Shown here piece by piece: positions 6,695 to 13,600 of a DNA stretch of 50,003 bases. Where the stretch lies: contig JAFTWE010000048.1 of NCBI GenBank assembly GCA_017465465.1, positions 1-50,003 of the forward strand, written 5' to 3'. The position numbers and the translations under genes are program-made. The notes under the pieces were generated by a model, which worked only from the letters and a program-made list of their open reading frames with translations, was not told where the DNA came from and did not search any database. The DNA comes from Clostridia bacterium (GTDB lineage: Bacteria > Bacillota > Clostridia > Oscillospirales > Acutalibacteraceae). Every line of letters starts with the position of its first letter. The first letter of the stretch is position 1.

Positions 6695-6723
6695 TTGACA
6701 ATATGGATGAGATGGAATATAAT
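6695..6723 (+). promoter_or_regulatory. Promoter of the antisense RNA of the toxin locus
   Basis: A perfect TTGACA (6695-6700), 17-base spacer and TATAAT (6718-6723). The only thing downstream before a terminator is about 100 bases without a credible gene, which points to a small RNA. Confidence 0.85.
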
Positions 6724-6729
6724 ATGGAT

Positions 6730-6828
6730 GAAAAGGGAGTGACACCACCTATAAGGCGGCTAGCCCCCGAAAAAAGGATTAAGAAAATAACCGCTTGTTT
6801 TGAAGGACAGGGCGGTTATTTCTTTTTA
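6730..6828 (+). ncRNA. Candidate antisense RNA (antitoxin) of a type I toxin locus
   Basis: Transcription from the promoter at 6695-6723 should start near 6730 and end at the terminator at 6785-6827, giving an RNA of about 100 bases. Its 3' part overlaps the end of the toxin gene (stop at 6816-6818) on the opposite strand. It contains GGATT...ATAACCGCTT (6776-6796), whose near-copy GGATTTAACCGCCTT lies in the toxin leader DNA (6943-6957), so the RNA can also pair with the toxin leader. This tail-to-tail plan with shared terminator and direct repeats recalls the Fst/RNAII (par) system. The antitoxin role is inferred. Confidence 0.65.
6785..6827. terminator. Shared bidirectional terminator of toxin mRNA and antisense RNA
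   Basis: AAATAACCGC (6785-6794) pairs with GCGGTTATTT (6812-6821). The plus strand has TCTTTTT after the stem and the minus strand TTTTCTT. The toxin stop codon lies inside the stem. Confidence 0.85.
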
Positions 6829-6914
6829 TGCTCAACGATTGCAATAAACAATCCGACAATGCCGATTACAACTAGGGAAAATGAAAACAAATTCTCGTAT
6901 GTAACAAATTGCAT
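6816..6914 (-). CDS. Small hydrophobic toxin, holin-like (type I TA), 32 aa
   Basis: MQFVTYENLF begins a 32-residue peptide with one membrane helix (FSLVVIGIVGLFIAIV) and a basic end HKKK. This is the form of the putative holin-like toxin family (PF16935) and of Fst/TxpA-type membrane toxins. The start at 6914 lies 8 bases after GGGGGG; an ATG two codons earlier abuts the SD. In the mRNA, CCCCC (6936-6940) can pair with that G run (6923-6928), hiding the SD. A perfect promoter is at 6982-7010. Leader AAGGCGGUUA can pair with UAACCGCC near the 3' end, a possible locked primary transcript. Toxicity is inferred, not shown. Confidence 0.75.
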   Translation of the reverse strand: MQFVTYENLFSFSLVVIGIVGLFIAIVEHKKK

Positions 6915-6981
6915 AAACATCACCCCCCAAAAAGTGGGGGCAGGATTTAACCGCCTTACCGCTAGGTAGTGCCACAACGGC

Positions 6982-7010
6982 ATTATATAGCATATATTCA
7001 GATGTGTCAA
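6982..7010 (-). promoter_or_regulatory. Promoter of the toxin mRNA
   Basis: On the minus strand a perfect TTGACA (7005-7010), 17-base spacer and TATAAT (6982-6987). The start is near 6975, giving a leader of about 60 bases for a 32-codon gene. The transcript's beginning (TGGCACTACCTAGC...TAAGGCGG) resembles that of the antisense RNA (TGACACCACCTATAAGGCGG). Confidence 0.85.
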
Positions 7011-7078
7011 TACGGGTCGATTGTTAAAAAGCTGACAATATACATATAAAATATGTATTTATTTATACACTTTTTACC

Positions 7079-7107
7079 TTGACTAAAAATCGGAATTGGT
7101 TTATAAT
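7079..7107 (+). promoter_or_regulatory. Promoter of glyS
   Basis: TTGACT (7079-7084), 17-base spacer, TATAAT (7102-7107), 33 bases before the ATG. The leader is too short for a T-box. Confidence 0.85.
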
Positions 7108-7140
7108 TCATTCAGTTTAAAATGAGGGAGTTTTCGGATT

Positions 7141-8520
7141 ATGTTAAATACGGAAAAAACAATGGAAAAAATTGTAGCTCTTTGTAAGAACAGAGGTTTC
7201 ATCTTCCCCGGCAGTGAAATTTACGGCGGACTTGCCAACACCTGGGACTACGGCCCCCTTGGCACAAGAATGAAAAATAATGTTAAAGACACATGGAGAA
7301 AGAGATTTATTCAGGAAAGAAAGAACAGCTACGAGGTTGACGCTGATATTCTTATGCATCCGAGAGTATGGGAAGCAAGCGGCCACGTTGCCAGCTTTTC
7401 AGACCCTTTGCTTGACTGCAAGGAATGTAAAATGCGCCACAGAGCTGATAATCTTATTGATGATTTTGACCCTGAGGCACACGCTGACGGTATGACTAAG
7501 GAAGAGATGTTTGAGTATATCAAGGCTCACTCAATCCCTTGCCCTCACTGCGGTAAGCATAATTTTACCGACATCAGAGAGTTTAACCTTATGTTCCAGA
7601 CCTTCAGAGGTGTTACAAACAACTCTAAGAGCGTAATTTACCTGCGCCCCGAAAATGCTCAGGGTGAGTATGTAAACTACCTTAATGTTCAGCGCTCAAT
7701 GCGTGCAAAGCTTCCTTTCAGCATCGGTCAGATTGGTAAAGCCTTCAGAAATGAAATTACTCCCGGTAACTTCACTTTCAGAACAATCGAATTTGAGCAG
7801 ATGGAGTTCCAGACCTTCTGCAAAGAGGGCACAGACTCAGAGCTTTACGATTATTTTAAAGAATACGGTATGAAGTATTATCAGGACCTTGGCATCAAGG
7901 CTGAAAATCTTCGTTATCACGACCACGAAAAGCTTGCTCACTATGCAAAGGCTGCTTGTGATATTGAGTTCCTTTTCCCGTTTGGATGGGGTGAAATCAA
8001 CGGAACCCACAACAGAACAAACTTTGACCTTACAAGGCATCAGGAATACAGCGGTCAGAAGATGGATTATCTTGACCCTGAAACAAACGAAAAGTTCATT
8101 CCGTATATTATTGAATCAACCTACGGCCTTGACAGAACAGTTCTTGCACTTCTTTGTGAGGCTTATGACGAAGAGGTTATTGATGCAGAAAAGAACGACA
8201 CAAGAGTTGTGCTTCACCTCAACCCTGCAGTTGCTCCGTTTAAAGCTGCTGTTCTTCCTCTTTCAAAGAAGCTTTCAGGCGATGCTCTCAAGGTTTATGA
8301 AAAGCTTCAGAAAAAATATATGGTTGACTTTGACGAAACAGGCTCAATCGGCAAGCGTTACCGCCGTGAAGACGAAATCGGCACACCCTTGTGCATCACC
8401 TTCGACTTTGACAGTCTTGAAGATAACTGCGTAACAGTCCGTGACCGTGACACAATGCAGCAGGTTCGCATTTCTATTGACGAGCTTGATGAATATATCG
8501 GCAAAAAACTTGAATTCTAA
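7141..8520 (+). CDS. glyS: Glycyl-tRNA synthetase, alpha2 type
   Basis: Charges tRNA-Gly in the cytosol. The 459-residue length and N-terminus [20 protein letters not shown] are those of the single-chain (archaeal/eukaryotic-like) class II enzyme found in many Firmicutes, not the alpha2beta2 form. It has a Cys cluster (CKECKMRH...CPHCGKHN) in the insertion, class II motif 2 around [22 protein letters not shown], and motif 3 near [13 protein letters not shown]-terminal anticodon-binding domain follows. GGGAG lies about 12 bases upstream; ATG at 7162 is an alternative start. It has a consensus promoter, and the decarboxylase operon follows after 36 bases, so read-through is possible. Confidence 0.97.
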   Translation: MLNTEKTMEKIVALCKNRGFIFPGSEIYGGLANTWDYGPLGTRMKNNVKDTWRKRFIQERKNSYEVDADILMHPRVWEASGHVASFSDPLLDCKECKMRHRADNLIDDFDPEAHADGMTKEEMFEYIKAHSIPCPHCGKHNFTDIREFNLMFQTFRGVTNNSKSVIYLRPENAQGEYVNYLNVQRSMRAKLPFSIGQIGKAFRNEITPGNFTFRTIEFEQMEFQTFCKEGTDSELYDYFKEYGMKYYQDLGIKAENLRYHDHEKLAHYAKAACDIEFLFPFGWGEINGTHNRTNFDLTRHQEYSGQKMDYLDPETNEKFIPYIIESTYGLDRTVLALLCEAYDEEVIDAEKNDTRVVLHLNPAVAPFKAAVLPLSKKLSGDALKVYEKLQKKYMVDFDETGSIGKRYRREDEIGTPLCITFDFDSLEDNCVTVRDRDTMQQVRISIDELDEYIGKKLEF

Positions 8521-8556
8521 AATAAAGGACAAATTTTAATAAAAGGCGAGGATGAA

Positions 8557-9933
8557 ATGAGAAAAATTCAGTTTACAGAAACAGTGCTTCGTGACGCACA
8601 GCAATCTTTGATTGCAACAAGAATGCCTTTTGAGGATTTTGAAAAAATCCTTAACACAATGGATAAGGCAGGCTATTATTCAATGGAATGCTGGGGCGGT
8701 GCAACATTTGACTCTTGCTTGCGCTATCTTGCAGAAGACCCATGGGAAAGACTTCGCAAAATCCGCAAGGCTGCTCCCAACACAAAGCTTCAGATGCTCT
8801 TAAGAGGTCAGAATCTTCTCGGCTACAAGCATTACCCCGATGATGTGGTAAGAATGTTTGTTGCCAAGAGTATTGAAAACGGTATTGATATTATCCGTAT
8901 TTTTGACGCTCTTAACGATATCCGCAATCTTGAGGTTGCAGTGGATGAAACAAACAAGAGAGGCGCACACGCTTCAGGTACAATCTGCTTTACCACAAGC
9001 CCTGTTCACACTCTTGAAAATTATGCAAAATATGCAAAACAGCTTGAAAACCTTGGTGTTCAGTCAATCACAATTAAGGATATGGCAGGAATTATGGGTC
9101 CTCAGGAGGCTTATGACCTTGTTAAAGCAATCAAAGAGTCAGTTAAGCTCCCCGTTGTTGTTCACACTCACTGCACAACAGGCCTTGCTCCCGTAACACT
9201 CCTTAAGGCTGTTGAAGCCGGCGCAGATGTTATTGACACAGCAACATCAGCTCTTTCAGGCGGCACATCACAGTTTGCAACTGAAACAATGGCTTACACT
9301 CTTCGTCAGCTCGGTTACGAGGTTGACCTTGACGACAAGGTACTCAAAGAGGTTAATGACTTCTTCAAGCCCGTTAAGGCAAAGGCACTTGAAACAGGTC
9401 TTCTTAACCCTGTTGTTCTTGCAACAGATACAGATGCTCTTAATTATCAGGTTCCCGGCGGTATGCTTTCAAACCTTGTTGCTCAGCTTACAGCTCAGAA
9501 TAAGCTTGACAAGTTTGAAGAAGTTCTTCAGGAGGTTCCGAGAGTAAGAGCAGATATGGGTTACCCACCCCTTGTTACTCCTATGAGCCAGATGGTTGGC
9601 GTTCAGGCAACACAGAATGTTCTCCTCGGCAAATATAAGAATGTTTCTAAGGATGTTCGCAGTTACCTTAAAGGCGAATACGGTAAGGCTCCCGGTGAAA
9701 TCAACGCAGACCTTTTGAAGCAGGTTCTCGGTGACGAAAAACCAATCGAAGGCAGATTTGCCGACGGCCTTGCTCCCGCATTTGAAGCCGCTAAAGCAGA
9801 GCTTGGCGACAAGGCAAAGAGTGATGAAGATGTTCTTTCATACATCGCATTCCCTGTTCAGGCAGAGGCTTTCTTTGAAAAGCGCGATGAAAAGGAGAGA
9901 AACACCTTTAAATATACTATCAAGGAAGTGTAA
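8557..9933 (+). CDS. oadA: Oxaloacetate decarboxylase alpha subunit (carboxyltransferase)
   Basis: Transfers the carboxyl group of oxaloacetate to biotin on a carrier protein, giving pyruvate. At 458 residues it has the TIM-barrel carboxyltransferase domain and the following helical domain, but no biotinyl domain; that is the separate gene at 10241. RDAQQS (12-17), LLRGQN (81-86), the carbamylated-lysine motif IKDMAG (Lys 174) and HTHCTTG (203-209, metal His pair) are all present. Without a biotin-carboxylase gene alongside, and with two OadB genes downstream, decarboxylation coupled to sodium export is more likely than pyruvate carboxylation. It is the first gene of the oad operon. Confidence 0.92.
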   Translation: MRKIQFTETVLRDAQQSLIATRMPFEDFEKILNTMDKAGYYSMECWGGATFDSCLRYLAEDPWERLRKIRKAAPNTKLQMLLRGQNLLGYKHYPDDVVRMFVAKSIENGIDIIRIFDALNDIRNLEVAVDETNKRGAHASGTICFTTSPVHTLENYAKYAKQLENLGVQSITIKDMAGIMGPQEAYDLVKAIKESVKLPVVVHTHCTTGLAPVTLLKAVEAGADVIDTATSALSGGTSQFATETMAYTLRQLGYEVDLDDKVLKEVNDFFKPVKAKALETGLLNPVVLATDTDALNYQVPGGMLSNLVAQLTAQNKLDKFEEVLQEVPRVRADMGYPPLVTPMSQMVGVQATQNVLLGKYKNVSKDVRSYLKGEYGKAPGEINADLLKQVLGDEKPIEGRFADGLAPAFEAAKAELGDKAKSDEDVLSYIAFPVQAEAFFEKRDEKERNTFKYTIKEV

Positions 9934-9945
9934 GGAGGTAACAGT

Positions 9946-10239
9946 ATGAGCTTTTTTACATCTCCTGCATTTCTTCTTGCGGTAATTTTTGTTGTTGCGG
10001 TTGTATATTCTTTGTATGCAAAAATCAGAGATTCAAAGGCTGCCGCACAGGCTCCTGCCGAACAGCAGAAGGCTCAGCCGGAAGCAAAGCCCGTAGCGGC
10101 TCCTGCTTCTGCAGGCCCTGAAATTGTTGGTGCAGACGATAAAACTGCCGCAGTTATTATGGCTCTTGTTAGCCACAAAAGCGGAATTCCGCTTAACAGA
10201 CTCAGCTTTAAATCTATTCGCTTGATGGAGGACAAATAA
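9946..10239 (+). CDS. OadG-type gamma subunit of sodium-pump decarboxylase, copy 1
   Basis: A 97-residue membrane anchor: one N-terminal transmembrane helix (FLLAVIFVVAVVYSLYA), an Ala/Pro linker, and a conserved C-terminal tail ([28 protein letters not shown]). Gamma subunits tether the soluble alpha subunit to the membrane pump. The tail is almost identical to that of the second gamma protein (11981), while the membrane halves differ. It follows oadA by 12 bases with GGAGG, and the biotin carrier starts one base after its stop. Confidence 0.88.
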   Translation: MSFFTSPAFLLAVIFVVAVVYSLYAKIRDSKAAAQAPAEQQKAQPEAKPVAAPASAGPEIVGADDKTAAVIMALVSHKSGIPLNRLSFKSIRLMEDK

Positions 10240-10240
10240 A

Positions 10241-10627
10241 ATGAAATATGTAGTAAACCTTAACGGTAAAAATTATGAAGTAGAAGTTAATGAATGTGAA
10301 GCAGTTGTAACAAATGTTACCGAAGCTGCAGCAGCTCCCGTAGCCGCTCCTGCTCCCGTTGCTGCTCCCGCACCTGCAGCGGCACCTGCTCCTGCAGCCG
10401 CTCCCGTTTCTGCCAACGGCACACAGGTTCTTTCACCTATGCCCGGCTCAATTCTCAATGTTAATGTAAGCGTTGGCGCCGCAGTTAAGGCAGGCGATGT
10501 GCTTATGATTCTTGAAGCTATGAAAATGGAAAACGACATCGTTGCTCCTTGTGACGGCGTTGTTAAGCAGATTCCCGTTGTTAAGGGCTCAACAGTTAAC
10601 ACTGATGATGTTCTTGCCGTTATTTAA
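10241..10627 (+). CDS. Biotin carboxyl carrier protein of the decarboxylase
   Basis: A 128-residue biotinyl protein, like GcdC/MmdC. A short N-terminal strand region (MKYVVNLNGKNYEVEV) leads into an Ala/Pro linker of about 30 residues. The biotinyl/lipoyl domain (about 61-128) then carries the EAMKMEND site with biotinylated Lys 95. It shuttles carboxyl groups from OadA to OadB. It is on a separate gene rather than fused to OadA, as in methylmalonyl-CoA and glutaconyl-CoA decarboxylases of anaerobes. It starts one base after the gamma gene stops, so they are translationally coupled. Confidence 0.95.
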   Translation: MKYVVNLNGKNYEVEVNECEAVVTNVTEAAAAPVAAPAPVAAPAPAAAPAPAAAPVSANGTQVLSPMPGSILNVNVSVGAAVKAGDVLMILEAMKMENDIVAPCDGVVKQIPVVKGSTVNTDDVLAVI

Positions 10628-10647
10628 TCGGCGGAGGTAAAGTATAA

Positions 10648-11745
10648 ATGGACGTTTTATATGAAAACCTGCTGACCCTTAACTGGGCTCAGGTTGCGAT
10701 GTGGGCAATCGGCGGTATTCTTATTTACCTTGCCATTGCTAAAGAAATGGAACCGACCCTTCTTCTTCCTATGGGCTTCGGTGCAATCCTTGTTAACCTT
10801 CCGAATTCAGGTGCCGCCGCAGTTATTGACCACCTTTTTGAAATCGGTATCAATCAGCACGAGCTTTTCCCGTTGATTCTTTTCATCGGTATCGGTGCAA
10901 TGATTGACTTTGAACCGTTGCTGACTAACCCCAAGCTGATGTTCTTCGGTGCGGCAGCTCAGTTCGGTATTTTCTTCACACTTTGTATGGCATCACTTTT
11001 CGGCTTCGAAATCAACGATGCCGCTTCAATCGCAATTATCGGTGCGGCAGACGGCCCCACATCAATCTATGTTGCGAATATGCTCAATTCAAACTACACA
11101 GCCGCAATTATGGTTGCCGCTTATTCTTATATGGCTCTCGTTCCCATTGTTCAGCCGCCTATCATTAAGCTTTGCACAACAAAGGCTGAAAGAAAAATAA
11201 GAATGACCTACACAGGCAAAACAGTTTCAAAGAGAACAAAGATTCTCTTCCCGATTATTATTACAGCTATTGTTGGTATTGTTGCTCCCGATGCTGTTGC
11301 TCTCATCGGTTTCCTTATGTTCGGTAACCTTATTCGTGAGTGCGGTGTTCTTAATTCACTTTCAGAAACAGCTCAGAAGGTTCTTGCAAACCTTATCACA
11401 ATCTTCCTTGGCATTACCATTGCTTCAAGAATGACAGCCGCTGAGTTCCTCAGAGTTGAAACTCTTCTTATTATGGGTCTTGGCCTTGTTGCTTTCATTG
11501 TTGACACATTCGGCGGTGTTATGCTTGCAAAGATTATGAACCTTTTCCTCAAAAACAAAATCAATCCTATGATTGGTGCCGCAGGTATTTCTGCATTCCC
11601 GATGTCAGCCCGAGTTGTACATAAGCTCGGCCTTGAAGAGGATAATCAGAACTTCCTTCTTATGCACTCAATCGGTGTTAATGTATCAGGTCAGATTGCA
11701 TCTGTTATCGCAGGCGGTCTTATCCTTGCATTCTTAGCTAAATAA
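10648..11745 (+). CDS. oadB: Sodium-pump decarboxylase beta subunit, copy 1
   Basis: An integral membrane carboxybiotin decarboxylase that exports sodium. At 365 residues with many hydrophobic helices, it shows the GAMIDFEPLLTNP region and IIGAADGPTSI, whose Asp (135) matches the essential Asp of characterised OadB. QPPIIKL is also typical. It is about 30 residues shorter than copy 2 (12333), lacking part of the loop before the Asp-containing helices. It follows the biotin carrier by 20 bases with GGAGG. Substrate choice is set by OadA, not by this subunit. Confidence 0.93.
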   Translation: MDVLYENLLTLNWAQVAMWAIGGILIYLAIAKEMEPTLLLPMGFGAILVNLPNSGAAAVIDHLFEIGINQHELFPLILFIGIGAMIDFEPLLTNPKLMFFGAAAQFGIFFTLCMASLFGFEINDAASIAIIGAADGPTSIYVANMLNSNYTAAIMVAAYSYMALVPIVQPPIIKLCTTKAERKIRMTYTGKTVSKRTKILFPIIITAIVGIVAPDAVALIGFLMFGNLIRECGVLNSLSETAQKVLANLITIFLGITIASRMTAAEFLRVETLLIMGLGLVAFIVDTFGGVMLAKIMNLFLKNKINPMIGAAGISAFPMSARVVHKLGLEEDNQNFLLMHSIGVNVSGQIASVIAGGLILAFLAK

Positions 11746-11755
11746 GGAGGAAATT

Positions 11756-11896
11756 ATGGGTATCAATTTTGAATATTTTTTAAACTCATTGCCTTACATG
11801 GGCAAAGGTATGTTGGGAATTTTTGTAGTTACAGCAGTTGTTGTTATGGTAGTTAATGCTCTTAACAGCTTGCCTGATAAAAAGAATAAGAAATAA
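11756..11896 (+). CDS. OadG-related small transporter subunit, 46 aa
   Basis: A short frame with AAGGAGGAAATT before ATG. It begins MGINFEYFLNSLPYMGKGML and has one strong membrane helix (GIFVVTAVVVMVVNAL) and a basic end (DKKNKK). It lies 10 bases after oadB copy 1. Position, size and topology fit the OadG-related small subunits that accompany OadB in Clostridia, which lack the alpha-binding tail. It is probably a structural partner of the first pump. Identification is by pattern and context. Confidence 0.8.
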   Translation: MGINFEYFLNSLPYMGKGMLGIFVVTAVVVMVVNALNSLPDKKNKK

Positions 11897-11911
11897 TTTC
11901 TTGCAAAGAAT

Positions 11912-11945
11912 AAGAGTGTTTGAGTATGAAACATCAAGCACTCTT
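11912..11945 (+). other. Stem-loop between the two pump modules
   Basis: AAGAGTGTTTGA (11912-11923) pairs with TCAAGCACTCTT (11934-11945), 12 bp with one G-U pair, followed by TCTTGTATT. The weak U run suggests partial termination or an RNA-processing and stability barrier between modules. GGAGG of the next gene follows at about 11969. Confidence 0.65.
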
Positions 11946-11980
11946 TCTTGTATTAAAGTTTACTCTAAGGAGGAAAAACT

Positions 11981-12346
11981 ATGGATTTTACAATCGTAGA
12001 TGCTTTGCTGACTTCCGTTATAGGAATCTTGACTGTTATGGCAATTCTTGCGATTATTGCTGTGCTGATTATTCTGGTTTCAAAAATTATCAGAAAGCTT
12101 GAAAGCAGTGTAGCAAAATCTGAGGCTGTTATCGGCTCCGAGCCTGCCGCCACCGCTTCAGCAGGTGTACCAATGCCCGAGGGCATGAACGAGGGCGAGG
12201 TTGAGCTCGTTGGCACAGATGAAAAAACAGCCGCAGTTATTATGGCTCTTGTAAGCCACAACAGCGGAATTCCTCTTAACAGACTCAGCTTTAAATCAAT
12301 TAAGCTTTTAGACGAGAAAGGAGCTGACACAAATGGAAATGGTTAA
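11981..12346 (+). CDS. OadG-type gamma subunit, copy 2
   Basis: A 121-residue protein with an N-terminal membrane helix ([22 protein letters not shown]), a Ser/Ala/Pro linker and the tail [20 protein letters not shown]... that nearly repeats the tail of copy 1. The tail is the region expected to bind the alpha subunit, so both gammas should recruit the same OadA. It starts after GGAGG and overlaps oadB copy 2 by 14 bases, implying coupled translation. Confidence 0.88.
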   Translation: MDFTIVDALLTSVIGILTVMAILAIIAVLIILVSKIIRKLESSVAKSEAVIGSEPAATASAGVPMPEGMNEGEVELVGTDEKTAAVIMALVSHNSGIPLNRLSFKSIKLLDEKGADTNGNG

Positions 12347-13526
12347 GGATGTTCTTATTGGATTGTGGGAATCCTCAGGCTTTGCCGCTCTTTTTGTTGA
12401 CGGCGCTTTCTTATGGCAGAACCTTGTTATGATTCTTGTTGCATTTGTGCTTTTATATTTTGCTATTGCCAAAAAGTGTGAGCCGCTTTTGCTTGTTCCC
12501 ATTGCTTTTGGTATTCTTCTTGCCAACCTCCCGGGTGCAGGCCTTATGGATGACCCGACAGGTCTTATGGACACCTCAAACATAGTTGAGGGTGCTCATT
12601 GGTATGATACAGGTGTTTTAAGGCTGATATACGCAGGTGTTAAGTCCAGTATCTTCCCTTGCCTTATTTTCCTTGGTATCGGCTGTATGACTGACTTTGG
12701 TCCTCTTCTTTCAAACCCTGTTTCGCTTCTTTTGGGTGCGGCGGCTCAGCTTGGAATTTATGTTGCATTTGTTGTAGCAATCGCTCTCGGCTTTACCCCT
12801 CAGGAGGCCGCTTCAATCGCAATTATCGGCGGTGCTGACGGCCCAACGGCAATTTACCTCACAGGTAAGCTTGCAGGTCATCTTTTAGGCCCTATTGCCG
12901 TTGCCGCTTATTCTTATATGGCGCTTATTCCGTTTATTCAGCCGCCTATTATGAAGCTTCTCACCACAAAGAAAGAGCGTCAGGTTGAAATGAAACAGCT
13001 CCGCAAGGTAAGCAAGGTTGAAAAAATTGTTTTCCCTGTTGTTGTTCTTGTAATCTGTGCATTCATTCTTCCGTCAGTTGCTCCGCTTCTCGGTATGCTT
13101 ATGCTCGGTAACCTCTTTAAAGAGTGTGGTGTTGTTGACAGACTTTCAGACACAGCGCAGAATGCCCTTATGAACATTGTAACAATTCTCCTCGGCCTTA
13201 CCGTAGGTGCTACAACCAACGGTGCAACATTCCTGAAGGCAGAAACTCTCAAGATTGTTGTTCTCGGTCTTATGGCTTTCTGCTTCTCAACAGTGGGCGG
13301 ACTTCTTCTGGGTAAGCTCCTTTATGCAATCACAGGCGGTAAGGTTAACCCTCTTATCGGTGCGGCAGGCGTTTCTGCTGTTCCTATGGCGGCTCGTGTT
13401 GCACAGAACGAGGGCAGAAAATATAACCCCACAAACTTCCTTCTGATGCACGCAATGGGTCCCAATGTTGCAGGCGTTATCGGCTCTGCAGTTGCGGCAG
13501 GCTTCTTGCTTTCACGCTTCGGTTGA
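12333..13526 (+). CDS. oadB: Sodium-pump decarboxylase beta subunit, copy 2
   Basis: A second carboxybiotin decarboxylase/sodium pump, 397 residues, near the usual family length. It contains [13 protein letters not shown] and [11 protein letters not shown] with the essential Asp at 169, and QPPIMKLL. It includes the extra loop ([17 protein letters not shown]) missing from copy 1. Its start lies inside the second gamma gene, with GAGAAAGGAG upstream. Two pumps behind one alpha and one carrier suggest alternative or mixed complexes. A hairpin at 13548-13600 follows. Confidence 0.93.
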   Translation: MEMVKDVLIGLWESSGFAALFVDGAFLWQNLVMILVAFVLLYFAIAKKCEPLLLVPIAFGILLANLPGAGLMDDPTGLMDTSNIVEGAHWYDTGVLRLIYAGVKSSIFPCLIFLGIGCMTDFGPLLSNPVSLLLGAAAQLGIYVAFVVAIALGFTPQEAASIAIIGGADGPTAIYLTGKLAGHLLGPIAVAAYSYMALIPFIQPPIMKLLTTKKERQVEMKQLRKVSKVEKIVFPVVVLVICAFILPSVAPLLGMLMLGNLFKECGVVDRLSDTAQNALMNIVTILLGLTVGATTNGATFLKAETLKIVVLGLMAFCFSTVGGLLLGKLLYAITGGKVNPLIGAAGVSAVPMAARVAQNEGRKYNPTNFLLMHAMGPNVAGVIGSAVAAGFLLSRFG

Positions 13527-13547
13527 TAAAACTTAATTATGAATAAT

Positions 13548-13600
13548 AAATCCCTCCTTGCGTAGAATATATTATAAATATTCGCAAGTGAGGGATTTTT
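13548..13600 (+). terminator. Hairpin ending the oad operon and covering the glmS ribosome site
   Basis: AAATCCCTC (13548-13556) pairs with GAGGGATTT (13590-13598), and TTGCG (13558-13562) with CGCAA (13583-13587), followed by T to 13600. The glmS ATG is the next base, and GAGGGA in the 3' arm is its only ribosome site. It looks like a terminator for oadB that also hides the glmS SD. No glmS ribozyme is present: only 74 bases separate the genes. Confidence 0.7.

Noticed and set aside
6703..6969. 88-codon plus-strand frame in the toxin locus
   Set aside because: It spans the antisense RNA, its terminator and the toxin leader; the composition is not protein-like.
7020..7140. T-box riboswitch before glyS
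   Set aside because: The leader after the promoter is only about 25 bases, and no T-box consensus or antiterminator is seen.
8557..9933. Pyruvate carboxylase subunit B
   Set aside because: The barrel is shared with that enzyme, but no biotin carboxylase gene is adjacent, while OadB and OadG genes are; decarboxylase is preferred.
10273..10602. 109-codon minus-strand frame, Ala/Gly-rich
   Set aside because: It is the shadow of the Ala/Pro linker and biotinyl domain of the biotin carrier.
13527..13600. glmS ribozyme
   Set aside because: The gap is 74 bases, too short, and lacks the ribozyme core.
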